Shown in pieces: positions 18,357 to 27,621 of a stretch of DNA of 32,110 bases. This DNA is from a virus, in IMG/VR virus record IMGVR_UViG_3300032331_002422, positions 1-32,110 of that record. The stretch is one strand, 5' to 3'. The notes below the pieces were generated by a model. It saw nothing but the letters and a program-made list of their open reading frames with translations. It was not told where the DNA came from and searched no databases. Position 1 is the first letter of the stretch. Every line of letters begins with the position of its first letter. Both the position numbers and the translations under genes were made by a program.

Positions 18357-20155
18357 TGGCTACGCAGAGCATGAGATGGTGGGCGCTGGAAGGTAAGGCC
18401 GCGCTGGACGGCGTGTGGAGCACGGTGCGCGAGCTCCGAGACGTGGGCGCGACGCGCCTTGACGCGTATGCGCGCTACATCGAAGCGTATGACGTGGAGC
18501 TTCCGGTGCAGGGTCGCAAGGGAAGCCCGTACCGACTCATCGACGAGGGCGTGCTTACCCCGAACAAATACCGCCGTGTCCTCGATACCATCCACGCGAA
18601 GATCATCCGCAACAAGGTGCTGCCGCAGGCCGTGAGCACGGGCGGAGACTATTCGACGCGCGCCAAGGCCAAGGGCTTTTCGCTCTTCCTCGAGGGTGTG
18701 CTCGCGACCGAGAACATGGACCGCCTCGCGGACCTCGGGGTGCGTGACTCCCTCCTTTGCGGATTCGCGGCCCTGAAGGTGACGCCCGAGACCGAGCGCG
18801 TGTGCTTCGAGCGCCTCAAGCCGTGGTGCCTCTTCCTTCGCGAGGCCGAGTGCAACGGAGACCTTCCCCGCCGGCTTTACTACGTGGACGACTTCGACCG
18901 CGGGGCGCTCGCGGACATGTTCCCCGATTCGGAGAACGCGATCATGGCCGCGCCGATGCCGTCGCAGGTGGGTACGACGCGTCTCATGGACACGTGGAAC
19001 CCCGACGCGGTGCGCGTGGTGGAGGCGTGGAGCCTCGGCACGCCCGAGAAGCCGGGCCGGCACGTTATCGCGATCGAAGGGCACGCGCTCCTGGACGAGG
19101 AGTGGACGGAGCCTGAGTTCCCGGTGGCCGTGCTTCGCTTCTACGCGCCCCCGGTGGGCTTCTTCCCGGTGCCGGTTGCAAAGCTCCTGCTTCCGATTCA
19201 GCGGGAGCTTGAGTTCACCGCGGCTCGACTCCAGCGCGCGTTCCGTATCATGAGCTCGGCGCACTTCGTCGTGGCCCCCGGTGTGGAGTTCAGCACGGAG
19301 CAGATGACGAACGAGATCGGCACGGTGTGGCGCGCGAACCCCGGCCAGATTCAGCCGTTCGTGCCGCCGGCCGCATCGCCCGACCTGTACCGTTACTTCA
19401 CCGACCTCGGGCCCATGATGACCGAGATGAGCGGCGCATCGGCCATGAGCGTTGCGAACCAGAAGCCCGGCGGCGTGACGAGCGGCATCGCGCTTCAGAC
19501 GCTCGACGACGTGGAGGCCGAGGGCTTCCTTGCGATGCACCGCGCGTTTGCCGATTGGCACGTGCAGATCGCGCGCCTGGCCATCCGCGCTTGCGCCGTG
19601 GTCGCCGAGGAAACGCCATCCTTCGCGGTGCGCGTCATGGGCAAGGGCCGCGCGCAGACCATCCGCTGGCGTGACGTGGCCATGGATGACGACGAATACG
19701 AGATCCGCGTGATGCCCACGAGCCAGTTCGCTCGTGACTTCGCGGCACGCATCGACCAGGCCGAGAAGCTCTTGCAGCTCGGGGCGCTCACCGTGCCGCA
19801 GTTCCGCGAGGTGCTCGACCTGCCCGACCTGCAAGCGGAAACCGACCTCGACCTTTCGGACCTCCAGATCATCGACCGGAACATTGAGGCGATCCTCGTG
19901 CGCCAGATCCCGATCATCGCGGAGCCGTTCGACAACCTTGCATTGATCATGCAGCGCGGCGTGAAGGCGTACAACCTGGCGCGCCTGAACGACGCCGACC
20001 CCGTGGCCCTCGAGCTCCTGCGTCGGTACATCCAGAGCGCGCAAGACCTCCAGGCCGCCGCCGCACCGCCTCCCGCCCCGATGGCCGCTCCTGGCCCCGA
20101 GGGCCTCCCGCCTGACCTTGCGCAGCTCGCAGGCCAGGCACCCGCACTAGCCTAG
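18356..20155 (+). CDS. Portal protein
   Basis: This 599-residue protein starts at the ATG of TAATG overlapping the terminase stop by one base, with AGAGGAG seven bases upstream. It follows the large terminase and precedes a scaffold gene, the usual place for the portal. The sequence is a long alpha-beta protein: LDTIHAKIIRNKVLPQAVS, then KPWCLFLREAECNGD, the central VAKLLLPIQRELEFTAARLQ helix, a region with SGASAMSVANQKPGGVTSGI, and a C-terminal helical stretch ending in a Pro/Ala tail. These fit P22/T7-like portals that form a dodecameric ring for DNA entry and exit. Confidence 0.8.
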   Translation: MATQSMRWWALEGKAALDGVWSTVRELRDVGATRLDAYARYIEAYDVELPVQGRKGSPYRLIDEGVLTPNKYRRVLDTIHAKIIRNKVLPQAVSTGGDYSTRAKAKGFSLFLEGVLATENMDRLADLGVRDSLLCGFAALKVTPETERVCFERLKPWCLFLREAECNGDLPRRLYYVDDFDRGALADMFPDSENAIMAAPMPSQVGTTRLMDTWNPDAVRVVEAWSLGTPEKPGRHVIAIEGHALLDEEWTEPEFPVAVLRFYAPPVGFFPVPVAKLLLPIQRELEFTAARLQRAFRIMSSAHFVVAPGVEFSTEQMTNEIGTVWRANPGQIQPFVPPAASPDLYRYFTDLGPMMTEMSGASAMSVANQKPGGVTSGIALQTLDDVEAEGFLAMHRAFADWHVQIARLAIRACAVVAEETPSFAVRVMGKGRAQTIRWRDVAMDDDEYEIRVMPTSQFARDFAARIDQAEKLLQLGALTVPQFREVLDLPDLQAETDLDLSDLQIIDRNIEAILVRQIPIIAEPFDNLALIMQRGVKAYNLARLNDADPVALELLRRYIQSAQDLQAAAAPPPAPMAAPGPEGLPPDLAQLAGQAPALA

Positions 20156-20164
20156 CGGAGAAGC

Positions 20165-21175
20165 ATGAACATCGAGACCACGACCCCCATGACTACGAGT
20201 GCGCCGGCAGAGCAAACGGCGCAGTTTGCCAACACCAACGGCGACGACCGCCGGGCCCGACGCGAAGCCGCGATGGACGCCCTTCGCAGCGCGCAGCGTC
20301 CCGCAACCAAGGCCGAGCCCGAGGCATCGGAGCCGGATGAGGAGCCGGCACCCGAGGCCCCGGCGCTTTTGCGCGCGGAGCCCGAGGAAGAGCCCGAGGC
20401 CGACGAGAGCGAGGAGGACGAAGAGCCCAAGCTCGCGGCCGTTGTTCGCGCACGCGAGAAGGCGAACCGCCTTCGACGTGAGGCCGAGGCGCAGCGCATG
20501 GAGATTGAGCGCGACCGAATGCGCCTCGAGCTCGAGCGCCGCGAGGTGGAGCAGCTCCGCCGCGCCCGTGAGGCGATGGCCAAAGACCCGCTGGCGGGCC
20601 TTAAAGAGCTCGGCGTTGACTTGCGCGACCTGACGGAACGCGCGGCCATGGAGGGCACGCCCGACGCGCAGATCCACGAGCTCCGCCAGGCCCTCGAGGC
20701 GCAGCGCAAGGAGCTCGAGGACTACCGCCGCGGGCAGCAGGCGCGCGAAATGGAGGTGACGCGCACCAAGGCCGAGGCCGATTTCTTCGCCATGGCGCGT
20801 TCTGAGGAGCAGTTCCCCTACCTCGCCGCGCGGGCCGAGCTTCACCCGGAGCTCGTGAAAAGCCAGGCGTACGCGCTCCAAGACCAGTATTACAAGCAGA
20901 CCGGCAAGGTGCCGAGCCTGCAAGAGATTGCAGAGGCGCTGGACTACCTCGCAAGCGAGGAGTATCGTCACGTCAACGAGCGCCAAGCTCGACGCGGCAC
21001 CAGCACCGCCGCGGCATCCGGGACGGTCCCCGCAGCAGGCAAGCCGAAGCCCTCTCGCACGCTGAGCGCGTCGCGAGCCGGTGAGAAGTCCACCACGACG
21101 CCAGACCTGCGCACCATGGACCGCGATTCGCGGAAAGCCTACGTTGCGCAGCTCTTGAAGGCCGGGCGGCTCTAA
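20165..21175 (+). CDS. Scaffolding protein
   Basis: This 336-residue protein lies between portal and capsid, with CGGAGAAGC as ribosome site. It has the composition of phage scaffolds. Residues 1-90 are disordered and very acidic (EPEEEPEADESEEDEEP region), 90-215 a long charged coiled coil, 215-270 a more globular helical part with PYLAARAELHPELVKSQAYA, and the end is a basic Ser/Lys-rich tail closing in RKAYVAQLLKAGRL. It would guide capsid subunits to the correct shell size and then leave. Confidence 0.8.
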   Translation: MNIETTTPMTTSAPAEQTAQFANTNGDDRRARREAAMDALRSAQRPATKAEPEASEPDEEPAPEAPALLRAEPEEEPEADESEEDEEPKLAAVVRAREKANRLRREAEAQRMEIERDRMRLELERREVEQLRRAREAMAKDPLAGLKELGVDLRDLTERAAMEGTPDAQIHELRQALEAQRKELEDYRRGQQAREMEVTRTKAEADFFAMARSEEQFPYLAARAELHPELVKSQAYALQDQYYKQTGKVPSLQEIAEALDYLASEEYRHVNERQARRGTSTAAASGTVPAAGKPKPSRTLSASRAGEKSTTTPDLRTMDRDSRKAYVAQLLKAGRL

Positions 21176-21191
21176 CGGCTAGCGCGCTCCA

Positions 21192-21225
21192 GGGCGAGAG
21201 GAATCCTCACCCTCTCGCCTGTTTT
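21192..21225 (+). terminator. Terminator-like hairpin between scaffold and capsid genes
   Basis: GGCGAGAGG and CCTCTCGCC pair perfectly (nine bases, loop AATCCTCAC), followed by TGTTTT and then the capsid ribosome site. It sits inside the late operon, so it must be leaky or serve as an RNA-stabilising 5' hairpin that boosts capsid message. Confidence 0.75.
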
Positions 21226-21236
21226 GGAGCCCTCAC

Positions 21237-22550
21237 ATGGCCGTTCTCGACCTCTCGAATGCCGAAAAGATCGTCAAGTTCCTTTATCCGGACTACACGG
21301 TCCCGCGCGAACTCCGCAAGACGAACCCCTTCTATGCGATGCTCGCGAAAAAGACGAATTTCGTTGGTAAGAGCGTGGAAGTTCCGCTCACCATCAACAC
21401 CACGCAGGGTGGTGGCTCGACCTTCGCGACCGCGAAGACCGCGAACGAGCAGAACTACGCCTATTCGGACACCTACAAGTCCTTTACGCTGACCCGCAAG
21501 AGCGACTATTCGCTCGCGACCATCGGCGGCGAGGCCATGAAGGCCGCCGTTATGGATGAGGGCGCGATGGTCGACCTCTTCCAGGACACGATCGACCTCG
21601 CGATGATGACCGCGATGCGTTCGATCGCGCGCAACCTCTTCCGCGACGGTTGCGCCTGGGCGGGCAAGGTCGGCTCGGTCTCGGGCTCCACGATCACGCT
21701 CTCGACGCCCTCTGACGCGTTCAACTTTGACCTGGGCATGCGCGTCACCGTGTTTTCGTCGACGACCTACCTCATGGACGGCGTTGTCAACTCGACGGAC
21801 ACGACCCCCTACTACGTCACGGGCGTCGACCGTAAGGCCGGCACCATCACGCTGAACAGCGTGACCAGCGTTTCGGCCGGCCAGTACATCGCGCGCGCGG
21901 GCGACCGCACCGCGTCGACGACGGACGCGAGCGTGTTCACCAACTCGCGCGTCATCACGGGTGCTTCGCAGTGGATCGCGGGCTCGGCGGCGGGCTCGAC
22001 CACGGGCGCGAGCGCCGGTGCGCAGTTCCAGGCGTCGATTTACGGCGTGACCCGTACGAGCGATAAGACGGCTCTCGCCGGCAACTCGCTCGACTGCACC
22101 GCGGCGGCTCCCGACGAGGCGATCATTCAGCTCGTCTCGGACGTTGCGGCGGAGGGTGGCCGTCCCGACCACTGCTTCATGAACCCGCGCGACTTCGCGG
22201 CCCTGAACAAGTTCCTCGGCAGCCGCACGGTCTACGACCGCGCCGTGAGCATCGAGGACGCGGACATTGGCTTTCAGAGCATCGTGCTCATGGGCGACAC
22301 GGGCCCCGTGAAGTGCGTCTCCGACATCAACGTGCCGCAAAGCCAGATCTTCGCGCTCCAGCTCGACACGTGGGACTTGTTCAGCCTTAACGCGGCTCCG
22401 CACATCCTCGACTACGACCGCAACCAGTTCCTCCGCGTGAGCGATGACGATGCGTACCAGATCCGCATCGGCAGCTACGCGAACCTGCGTTGCAAGGCCC
22501 CGGCGTTCAACGGCCGCGGCTTCAACTACCTCGCCACCTCCACCTTCTGA
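21237..22550 (+). CDS. Major capsid protein
   Basis: This 437-residue protein follows the scaffold gene. Its features fit an HK97-fold capsid of the short-tailed type. The N-terminal arm contains KIVKFLYPDYTVPRELRKTNP, and the DTYKSFTLTRKSDYSLATIGG strand leads into the long spine-like helix AMKAAVMDEGAMVDLFQDTI. A Thr/Ser/Gly-rich beta insertion follows (residues about 150-270), then MNPRDFAALNKFLGSRTVYD in the axial domain. No cleavage or protease gene is seen. GGAG lies eight bases before the ATG. It should be the most abundant late product. Confidence 0.85.
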   Translation: MAVLDLSNAEKIVKFLYPDYTVPRELRKTNPFYAMLAKKTNFVGKSVEVPLTINTTQGGGSTFATAKTANEQNYAYSDTYKSFTLTRKSDYSLATIGGEAMKAAVMDEGAMVDLFQDTIDLAMMTAMRSIARNLFRDGCAWAGKVGSVSGSTITLSTPSDAFNFDLGMRVTVFSSTTYLMDGVVNSTDTTPYYVTGVDRKAGTITLNSVTSVSAGQYIARAGDRTASTTDASVFTNSRVITGASQWIAGSAAGSTTGASAGAQFQASIYGVTRTSDKTALAGNSLDCTAAAPDEAIIQLVSDVAAEGGRPDHCFMNPRDFAALNKFLGSRTVYDRAVSIEDADIGFQSIVLMGDTGPVKCVSDINVPQSQIFALQLDTWDLFSLNAAPHILDYDRNQFLRVSDDDAYQIRIGSYANLRCKAPAFNGRGFNYLATSTF

Positions 22551-22557
22551 GGCCACC

Positions 22558-22935
22558 ATGGCAGCCCGATCATTTGTCCAACTTCTCGGCGCTCCCGATC
22601 CGGGCGTCGTGGTGCTCGCCTTCAACTTCACGCCCAACGGCACCGGCGCAATCGCGTCGAGCGCCATCCGTGGGCGTGGGGTGGCCTCGGTCTCGTGGAA
22701 TAACACCGACAAGGTTTACGACGTGGTTTTGTCCGACGAATACCCGTCGTGTCTCGCCGCGCAAGCGACGTATGTTCTCGCCGGCCCCGACGACAAAATC
22801 GCGCAGGTGCGCGCCGTCTTCGCCACCTCGAAGACTATCGGCGTGTGTATCTACGACATTAGCGCCGGCACGCGCGGTGATGTCAGCGCGGGCACGATCC
22901 ACGTCACCCTCGTTCTCAAAAACTCGGGCGTCTAA
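22558..22935 (+). CDS. Head-decoration-like structural protein
   Basis: This 125-residue protein starts at an ATG seven bases after the capsid stop. It is beta-rich: VVVLAFNFTPNGTGAIASSA, then GVASVSWNNTDKVYDVVLSD, then a closing IHVTLVLKNSGV. The TPNGTG...VYDVVLSD layout is one I associate with small capsid-associated proteins of short-tailed phages. A role as a capsid decoration or stabilising protein is inferred from its position directly after the capsid gene. Confidence 0.6.
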   Translation: MAARSFVQLLGAPDPGVVVLAFNFTPNGTGAIASSAIRGRGVASVSWNNTDKVYDVVLSDEYPSCLAAQATYVLAGPDDKIAQVRAVFATSKTIGVCIYDISAGTRGDVSAGTIHVTLVLKNSGV

Positions 22936-23138
22936 TGAAGAAGCCCGCGCTTTTGATCGCTCTCGGTCGCGGACCGAAGGGCGGCATGGAAGACGAGGAA
23001 GAAGCGCCGGAATCCGAGCGCGGATACGCCGAGGAAAAGAAAGCCTTGGCCGCTGACGTGCTCGACGCCGTGAAGAGCGGCAACAAGCAAGACCTCGCGG
23101 ACGCTCTCGAGGCGTTCGTGATGGCCTGCAACGACTGA
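22935..23138 (+). CDS. Small acidic helical phage protein
   Basis: This 67-residue protein starts at TAATG overlapping the previous stop by one base. The first 14 residues are hydrophobic and basic (MKKPALLIALGRGPKGG). The middle is acidic (MEDEEEAPESERG). Residues 36-64 form a helix pair with VLDAVKSGNKQDLADALEAF. Short proteins ending in a DLADALEAFV helix are common next to capsid genes of phages. Function is unknown; it may be a minor head protein. Confidence 0.6.
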   Translation: MKKPALLIALGRGPKGGMEDEEEAPESERGYAEEKKALAADVLDAVKSGNKQDLADALEAFVMACND

Positions 23139-23149
23139 GGAGATGAGAG

Positions 23150-23839
23150 ATGGCACGGAGCAGGACACTCGGAGACATGCGCTCGGACGTTCGGCTCCGT
23201 GCCGATCTCGTTGGGAATCAGTTCGTTACGGACTCAGAGCTCAACGAATACATCAACCAGAGCCTCGCGGAGCTCTATGACCGCCTCGTTGGCTCGCGCG
23301 GCCAAGAGTACTACGCCGCCGAGCAGGTCATCACGACCACGGGCGTGGAAGGTTACGCGCTCCCGGCGACGCATTACGAGACGCTCTATGTGGAGCTCGA
23401 GGACAGCGGCGCACGCGTGCGGCTCGGGTCGTACAGCTTCCACGAGCGCGCTTCCCTCATCGGCACGTCAACGGCCAACCCTGGCCGGCCGGTGGCCTTC
23501 CGCATTATCGCGAGCAACATCACCTTTTTGCCGGCCCCCACGGCCGGCTACACGATCCGTCATTGGTACGTGCCCGCGTGCCCGCGCCTGGCCTCGGATT
23601 CGGACTCCTTCGACGGCGTGGATGGCTGGGAGGAGTACGCCATTTGGCGAGCGGTGGCCTACGTGCAGCAGAAGGAGCAGCTTGACCCGAGCTTTGCGCT
23701 TTCCTTCGTGACGGCGCTCGGTCAACGCATTGACCGCCTTGCGCCCTTCCGCGCGACGCAGAACACGGAGCGCGTCACCGACGTGTACGGGACGCTCCGT
23801 TACGACACGGACCCTTCGCGCTTCCTCCCGAGGCCCTGA
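23150..23839 (+). CDS. Head-tail adaptor (P22 gp4-like)
   Basis: This 229-residue protein has the ribosome site GAGGAGATGAGAG before its ATG. The N-terminus DVRLRADLVGNQFVTDSELN, followed by EYINQSLAELYDRLVGSRG and QEYY, matches the adaptor or connector pattern of short-tailed phages. It continues with a beta region (YALPATHYETLYVELED, then RLGSYSFHERASL) and helices (WEEYAIWRAVAYVQQKEQ). This protein would form the ring under the portal to which the tail attaches. It starts 11 bases after the previous stop. Confidence 0.75.
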   Translation: MARSRTLGDMRSDVRLRADLVGNQFVTDSELNEYINQSLAELYDRLVGSRGQEYYAAEQVITTTGVEGYALPATHYETLYVELEDSGARVRLGSYSFHERASLIGTSTANPGRPVAFRIIASNITFLPAPTAGYTIRHWYVPACPRLASDSDSFDGVDGWEEYAIWRAVAYVQQKEQLDPSFALSFVTALGQRIDRLAPFRATQNTERVTDVYGTLRYDTDPSRFLPRP

Positions 23840-23842
23840 GCC

Positions 23843-24280
23843 GTGGCCAAGCCACTATCTGGACGCCCCGAGCTCATCGGCCTGACGACCACGCGCCTTC
23901 GCACCGTGCCGACGCGCGTGCTGCGGACCGAGGAGGCCGCCACGACGGACGCGCAGCGCCAAAGCCAAATGGGCTTCACGCGCACGAACGAAGTGATCAA
24001 AGCCGTCGAGGCGCTCCAGCAAGTGCCATTCGGCAACGGCGAATTTTTGACCGTGCCCGATGGGAGCGGCGGACGAAACGAGCTCATCACGTTCGGCGCG
24101 GCGGGTACGTACACGATCCCGCACACGCTCGGGCGGCCCGTCGAGGGCTTCGTGGTGGTCGACTGCCAGACCTCGGGAAACCATCGCATCCACCGCATCG
24201 CCCGCACGCGCAGCGAGGACGAGCGCAGCGTACAGTTCGACATTCAGGCCGCGTGCAGCCTCAAAATTTGGGTATGGTGA
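23843..24280 (+). CDS. Small structural protein with fibre-like C-terminal domain
   Basis: This 145-residue protein starts at GTG three bases after the adaptor stop. The first 65 residues are helical and polar. The rest, GAAGTYTIPHTLGRPVEGFV, then RIHRIARTRSEDERSVQFDI and the final LKIWVW, is a beta domain seen in several small phage virion proteins that follow adaptor genes. It may be a tail or head-completion protein. The HTLGR turn and the KIWVW end are the recognisable parts; no specific function can be given. Confidence 0.6.
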   Translation: MAKPLSGRPELIGLTTTRLRTVPTRVLRTEEAATTDAQRQSQMGFTRTNEVIKAVEALQQVPFGNGEFLTVPDGSGGRNELITFGAAGTYTIPHTLGRPVEGFVVVDCQTSGNHRIHRIARTRSEDERSVQFDIQAACSLKIWVW

Positions 24281-24283
24281 GCC

Positions 24284-27200
24284 ATGGCTAACGAAGCGAA
24301 GCCCGGCGCGGGCGTCATTGTGCGGGCCGACTTCGGCGGCGGCATCGACCAAAGCATGGACGCGTGGCGCGTCCCGCCGTCGCAGCTCTCCGCCCTCGTC
24401 AACGGCCGCCTTGAGCGCGTGGGCAGCGTGCGCAAGCGCACCGGATACACGGCACTGACGCCGCCGATTGCCAGCACGGCGCAGCAACCCGTAGCGGCGC
24501 TCTCGCAAGGCAAGCAGACCGCTACCGTGGAGCTCGCGACCGACAACGCCGCGGACAACTGGACGCGCAATTTCGTTGACCAGCGCATCGGCAACGAGTG
24601 CCGTCGTGTGGCCCGTAGCTACGCGCCCGGTAGCGCCGCGGACTGGGTTACGACGGGCCCGGTGGCCGACGTGGTTGCCGATACGATCGTGCTCGACGGC
24701 AACGCGGGCAACATCGCCGAGACCGTGGACTACGCAACCTCGGGCGAGTTCATTTTCGTGGCGAAGCTCAATGAGCCCACCAGCGCGACCTCCGCGGCCG
24801 CCCTGACGCTGACGCAGTACGACCGCACGACCCGCGCCGTCATTTCAGAAAAGACGCTGATTTGGACCTCGGCGCGTGTGTACGTCAAGCTCCTCGCGTT
24901 CGACACGCCGCAGGCTCTCGTGGTGTCGGTGGCCCACAACAGCGCACCGGGCCTCGGGACGTGTGAATTCTTCCTTTACACGTTCAGCGCGTCGGGCCTG
25001 ACGTTCGTTACGGCTCCCGCGCCAACGGTGCGCCAAACCACGATTTCGTGGGTCGACGTGACCGCGTTCCAGGGCCTCCCAGAACAGAAGTACCGCCCGC
25101 TTTGCCCGTTTGACGTAATCAAGCGCGGGCAACGGCTCTTCTTCGTGAGCTACTCGGCAAGCGCCTCGGCTTACCGTGCGGAGCTCTTCGACGTGTCGGC
25201 GGTGGCCATCACCTCGGTGGGAAACAACGACTTCAAGCCCGCGGGCACGGTGGACGCTCACGTACTGAGCGCATGTAACATCAACAGCCGCGTGGCCATT
25301 TGCGCGGGCGAGTACCATCCCGCGGCTTCGCCGGACTACTACACAGCCGCGAACACGAACGCCGTTCTCATCGTGCTCGACATGGCCGCAATCACGGTCA
25401 ACGCGTTTTCGATCTTCCCCATCACGCGTACGAACGCCGCGGCACGCGTGGCCCCTGGCCGCGTGACGGTGCAGCAGTACAAGGCAACCGACGCGACGGA
25501 GGCCCGCGTAGTGGGCATCCTCGAGCAACTCGAGTACTCCGCGCCCGGCATCGTATGGACGCACCAGCTCGTGCGCGTGGGCATCGGCGAAAGCCGCGCG
25601 ACGGCAGATGACGTGCTCGTGCGCCTCTCCTCGGCGGTGCCATCGTCGCGCATGTTCAACTTGCAGGCGACCACGCAAATCCCTTCGACGGACGTTCTCC
25701 TGACGCGGATGCCCGTGACCGTGGGCGCAAGCGTGCAGACGTTCTACGGGCGCGACACGGGCAACCCGGTGACGGATTTCGTCTCCAACTACTCGAGCAC
25801 CATCGGAACGCTCGCCATCGTGGGCCCCACGGCAACGACGTTGACGACCGTGGCCGGCCCGGTGCAGACCATCGCGCCGCGCCTCGTGCCGGCCCCGCCT
25901 CCCTCGCCGATTCAGATCAGCGGTCAATGGTACGTACCGCAGCTCGTGGCGCTCGACGGCTCCGCGGGCTTCGGTGTGGCGCTCGTGCGCCTAACGGAGC
26001 GCAGCGTGGGCGACGTGAGCCCTGGCAGCTTTGGCGGCCTCCCGGTCTACCCCGGCGGCGTGCTCCAGCAGATCGACGGCGAACGCGTAGGCGAGGTCAC
26101 GCTCGCAGACCGCCCGCACGTGTGGTTCGTGAGCGCCACCAACGCGGGAGCCGTGGACGACTTCGCGGCCGGAGATTACCTCATCCAAGCCGTGGCGAGC
26201 TACCGTGACTCCGCGGGCAACATTCACCGCAGCACCCCGAGCGATCCTTATCGCATGGTCGTTGGAGGCGTCACGGCCCGCACGTGGACGATTTATTACT
26301 CGCCGACGAGCTACACGAACCGCAACGACGTTTCGATCGAGTTCTACGTGACCGAAACAAACGGGACCATCCTCCGTTCGTGGTTCACGCGTCCCAATCC
26401 CACGCAAGGCTCGGTCGCCACCTTCGTCGTGAACGACCCGCAAGCCGGCGGGACGGGCCTTCCCTCGCTTGACTCGACGACGATCTACACGACCGGCGGC
26501 GTTCTTCCGTTCGTGCCCGTGCCATCGTGCCGCTTCGCGACGCTCTTTAAGAATCGGCTTATCGTCGGCGGCGCAGACGACCCGAAGAGCGTCTACTACT
26601 CCAACGGCCCCACGGCGTACCAATCCGCCAACTTCGCGGTTGGCAACGTCATCCGCATGGAGCACGAAAGCGGATGCACGGCCGCGGGCAACGTCAACGA
26701 TAAGCTCATCCTCTTTTCCGCGAACGGCGTCTATGCGAGCTTCGGGCAGTTCCGAGACGCGACCGGCGCGGGTGACGCGCTCGCGGAGCTCGAGAGCATT
26801 CACGATTACATCGGCTGCACGCAGCCCGTAAGCGTGGTGAGCATCCCGCCGGGCCTTATCTTCTTCGCATCGGACGGGCGCTTCTACCTCATCGACGAGC
26901 GCCTTGGGCTCAACCCGATCGGCCTCAAGGTGCAGGACGTAACGCTTGGTACCGGCTCGGGCGCGTTCAACGTCGTGCAAGCGGCGGTACACATCGAGGC
27001 CGAGCGCGAAGTGCGCTTCTACATGCAAGACCCGCTGAGCCTCACCGCGGCCGCGCTCGTCTATAACTACCAAGTAGACCAGTGGAGCTTTGACCTTATC
27101 ACCGACCCGTCAACGAGCAGCTTTCCCGGCTCGTGGGCCGGCGCGTGCTTCTCGGACGCCCTGCGGTGCTTTGTGGTGACGCCCTCGAGCTACATGCAGG

Positions 27201-27616
27201 ACAACGGGCAAAGCTACCTCGACGGGACGGTGTATTACTTTCTCCAGCTCCGCACGGCATGGATTCAGCCCGCCGGCACGCAGGATTACAGCCGCTTCCG
27301 GTACGCGCAGATCCTCGGGCGTGTCGCCGACGCGCACAACCTGACGATGAACGTCTATTGCGACTTCGACGAGACGACCGTGCGCGCCACGGGCACGTGG
27401 ACCGCGGCGCAGCTCGCGCCGGTGTCCTCGACGGTCTACCCGGAGCAAGTGCGGCTCCAGGTGGGCACGCAAAAAACGCAAGCCATCAAGATCGAATTGT
27501 ACGACGCCGCGCCCGCCGGTGGTAGTACTGGCAAGGGCCCCCAGTTCGTCGGCCTCGCCCTCGAGATGCTTCCGCTTGGCGGAATGCGGCGACTTCCAGA
27601 CACGCGCAAGAGGTAA
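24284..27616 (+). CDS. Very large tail protein (hub/nozzle type)
   Basis: This 1110-residue protein is the largest gene product contained in one piece. The N-terminus ADFGGGIDQSMDAWRVPPSQ, followed by LSALVNGRLERVGSVRKRTG, is a signature of big tail proteins of short-tailed phages, where it leads a beta-propeller-like body. Most of the rest is beta-rich with repeated Thr/Val/Ser strands. Near residues 750-870 it has SCRFATLFKNRLIVGGADDP and FFASDGRFYLIDERLG, which look like blades of a propeller. No enzymatic motif is seen. It would form the tail tube or nozzle through which DNA leaves. It begins three bases after the upstream stop. Confidence 0.7.
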   Translation: MANEAKPGAGVIVRADFGGGIDQSMDAWRVPPSQLSALVNGRLERVGSVRKRTGYTALTPPIASTAQQPVAALSQGKQTATVELATDNAADNWTRNFVDQRIGNECRRVARSYAPGSAADWVTTGPVADVVADTIVLDGNAGNIAETVDYATSGEFIFVAKLNEPTSATSAAALTLTQYDRTTRAVISEKTLIWTSARVYVKLLAFDTPQALVVSVAHNSAPGLGTCEFFLYTFSASGLTFVTAPAPTVRQTTISWVDVTAFQGLPEQKYRPLCPFDVIKRGQRLFFVSYSASASAYRAELFDVSAVAITSVGNNDFKPAGTVDAHVLSACNINSRVAICAGEYHPAASPDYYTAANTNAVLIVLDMAAITVNAFSIFPITRTNAAARVAPGRVTVQQYKATDATEARVVGILEQLEYSAPGIVWTHQLVRVGIGESRATADDVLVRLSSAVPSSRMFNLQATTQIPSTDVLLTRMPVTVGASVQTFYGRDTGNPVTDFVSNYSSTIGTLAIVGPTATTLTTVAGPVQTIAPRLVPAPPPSPIQISGQWYVPQLVALDGSAGFGVALVRLTERSVGDVSPGSFGGLPVYPGGVLQQIDGERVGEVTLADRPHVWFVSATNAGAVDDFAAGDYLIQAVASYRDSAGNIHRSTPSDPYRMVVGGVTARTWTIYYSPTSYTNRNDVSIEFYVTETNGTILRSWFTRPNPTQGSVATFVVNDPQAGGTGLPSLDSTTIYTTGGVLPFVPVPSCRFATLFKNRLIVGGADDPKSVYYSNGPTAYQSANFAVGNVIRMEHESGCTAAGNVNDKLILFSANGVYASFGQFRDATGAGDALAELESIHDYIGCTQPVSVVSIPPGLIFFASDGRFYLIDERLGLNPIGLKVQDVTLGTGSGAFNVVQAAVHIEAEREVRFYMQDPLSLTAAALVYNYQVDQWSFDLITDPSTSSFPGSWAGACFSDALRCFVVTPSSYMQDNGQSYLDGTVYYFLQLRTAWIQPAGTQDYSRFRYAQILGRVADAHNLTMNVYCDFDETTVRATGTWTAAQLAPVSSTVYPEQVRLQVGTQKTQAIKIELYDAAPAGGSTGKGPQFVGLALEMLPLGGMRRLPDTRKR

Positions 27617-27621
27617 CGACG

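Noticed and set aside
18005-20044. A 679-residue minus-strand frame opposite the portal gene
   Set aside because: It mirrors the portal codon pattern, has no recognisable motif and no promoter or ribosome site. The portal assignment is strong.
21207-22712. A 501-residue minus-strand frame opposite the capsid gene
   Set aside because: This is an antisense shadow of a clear capsid gene; its composition is Arg/Val/His-rich without structure-like blocks.
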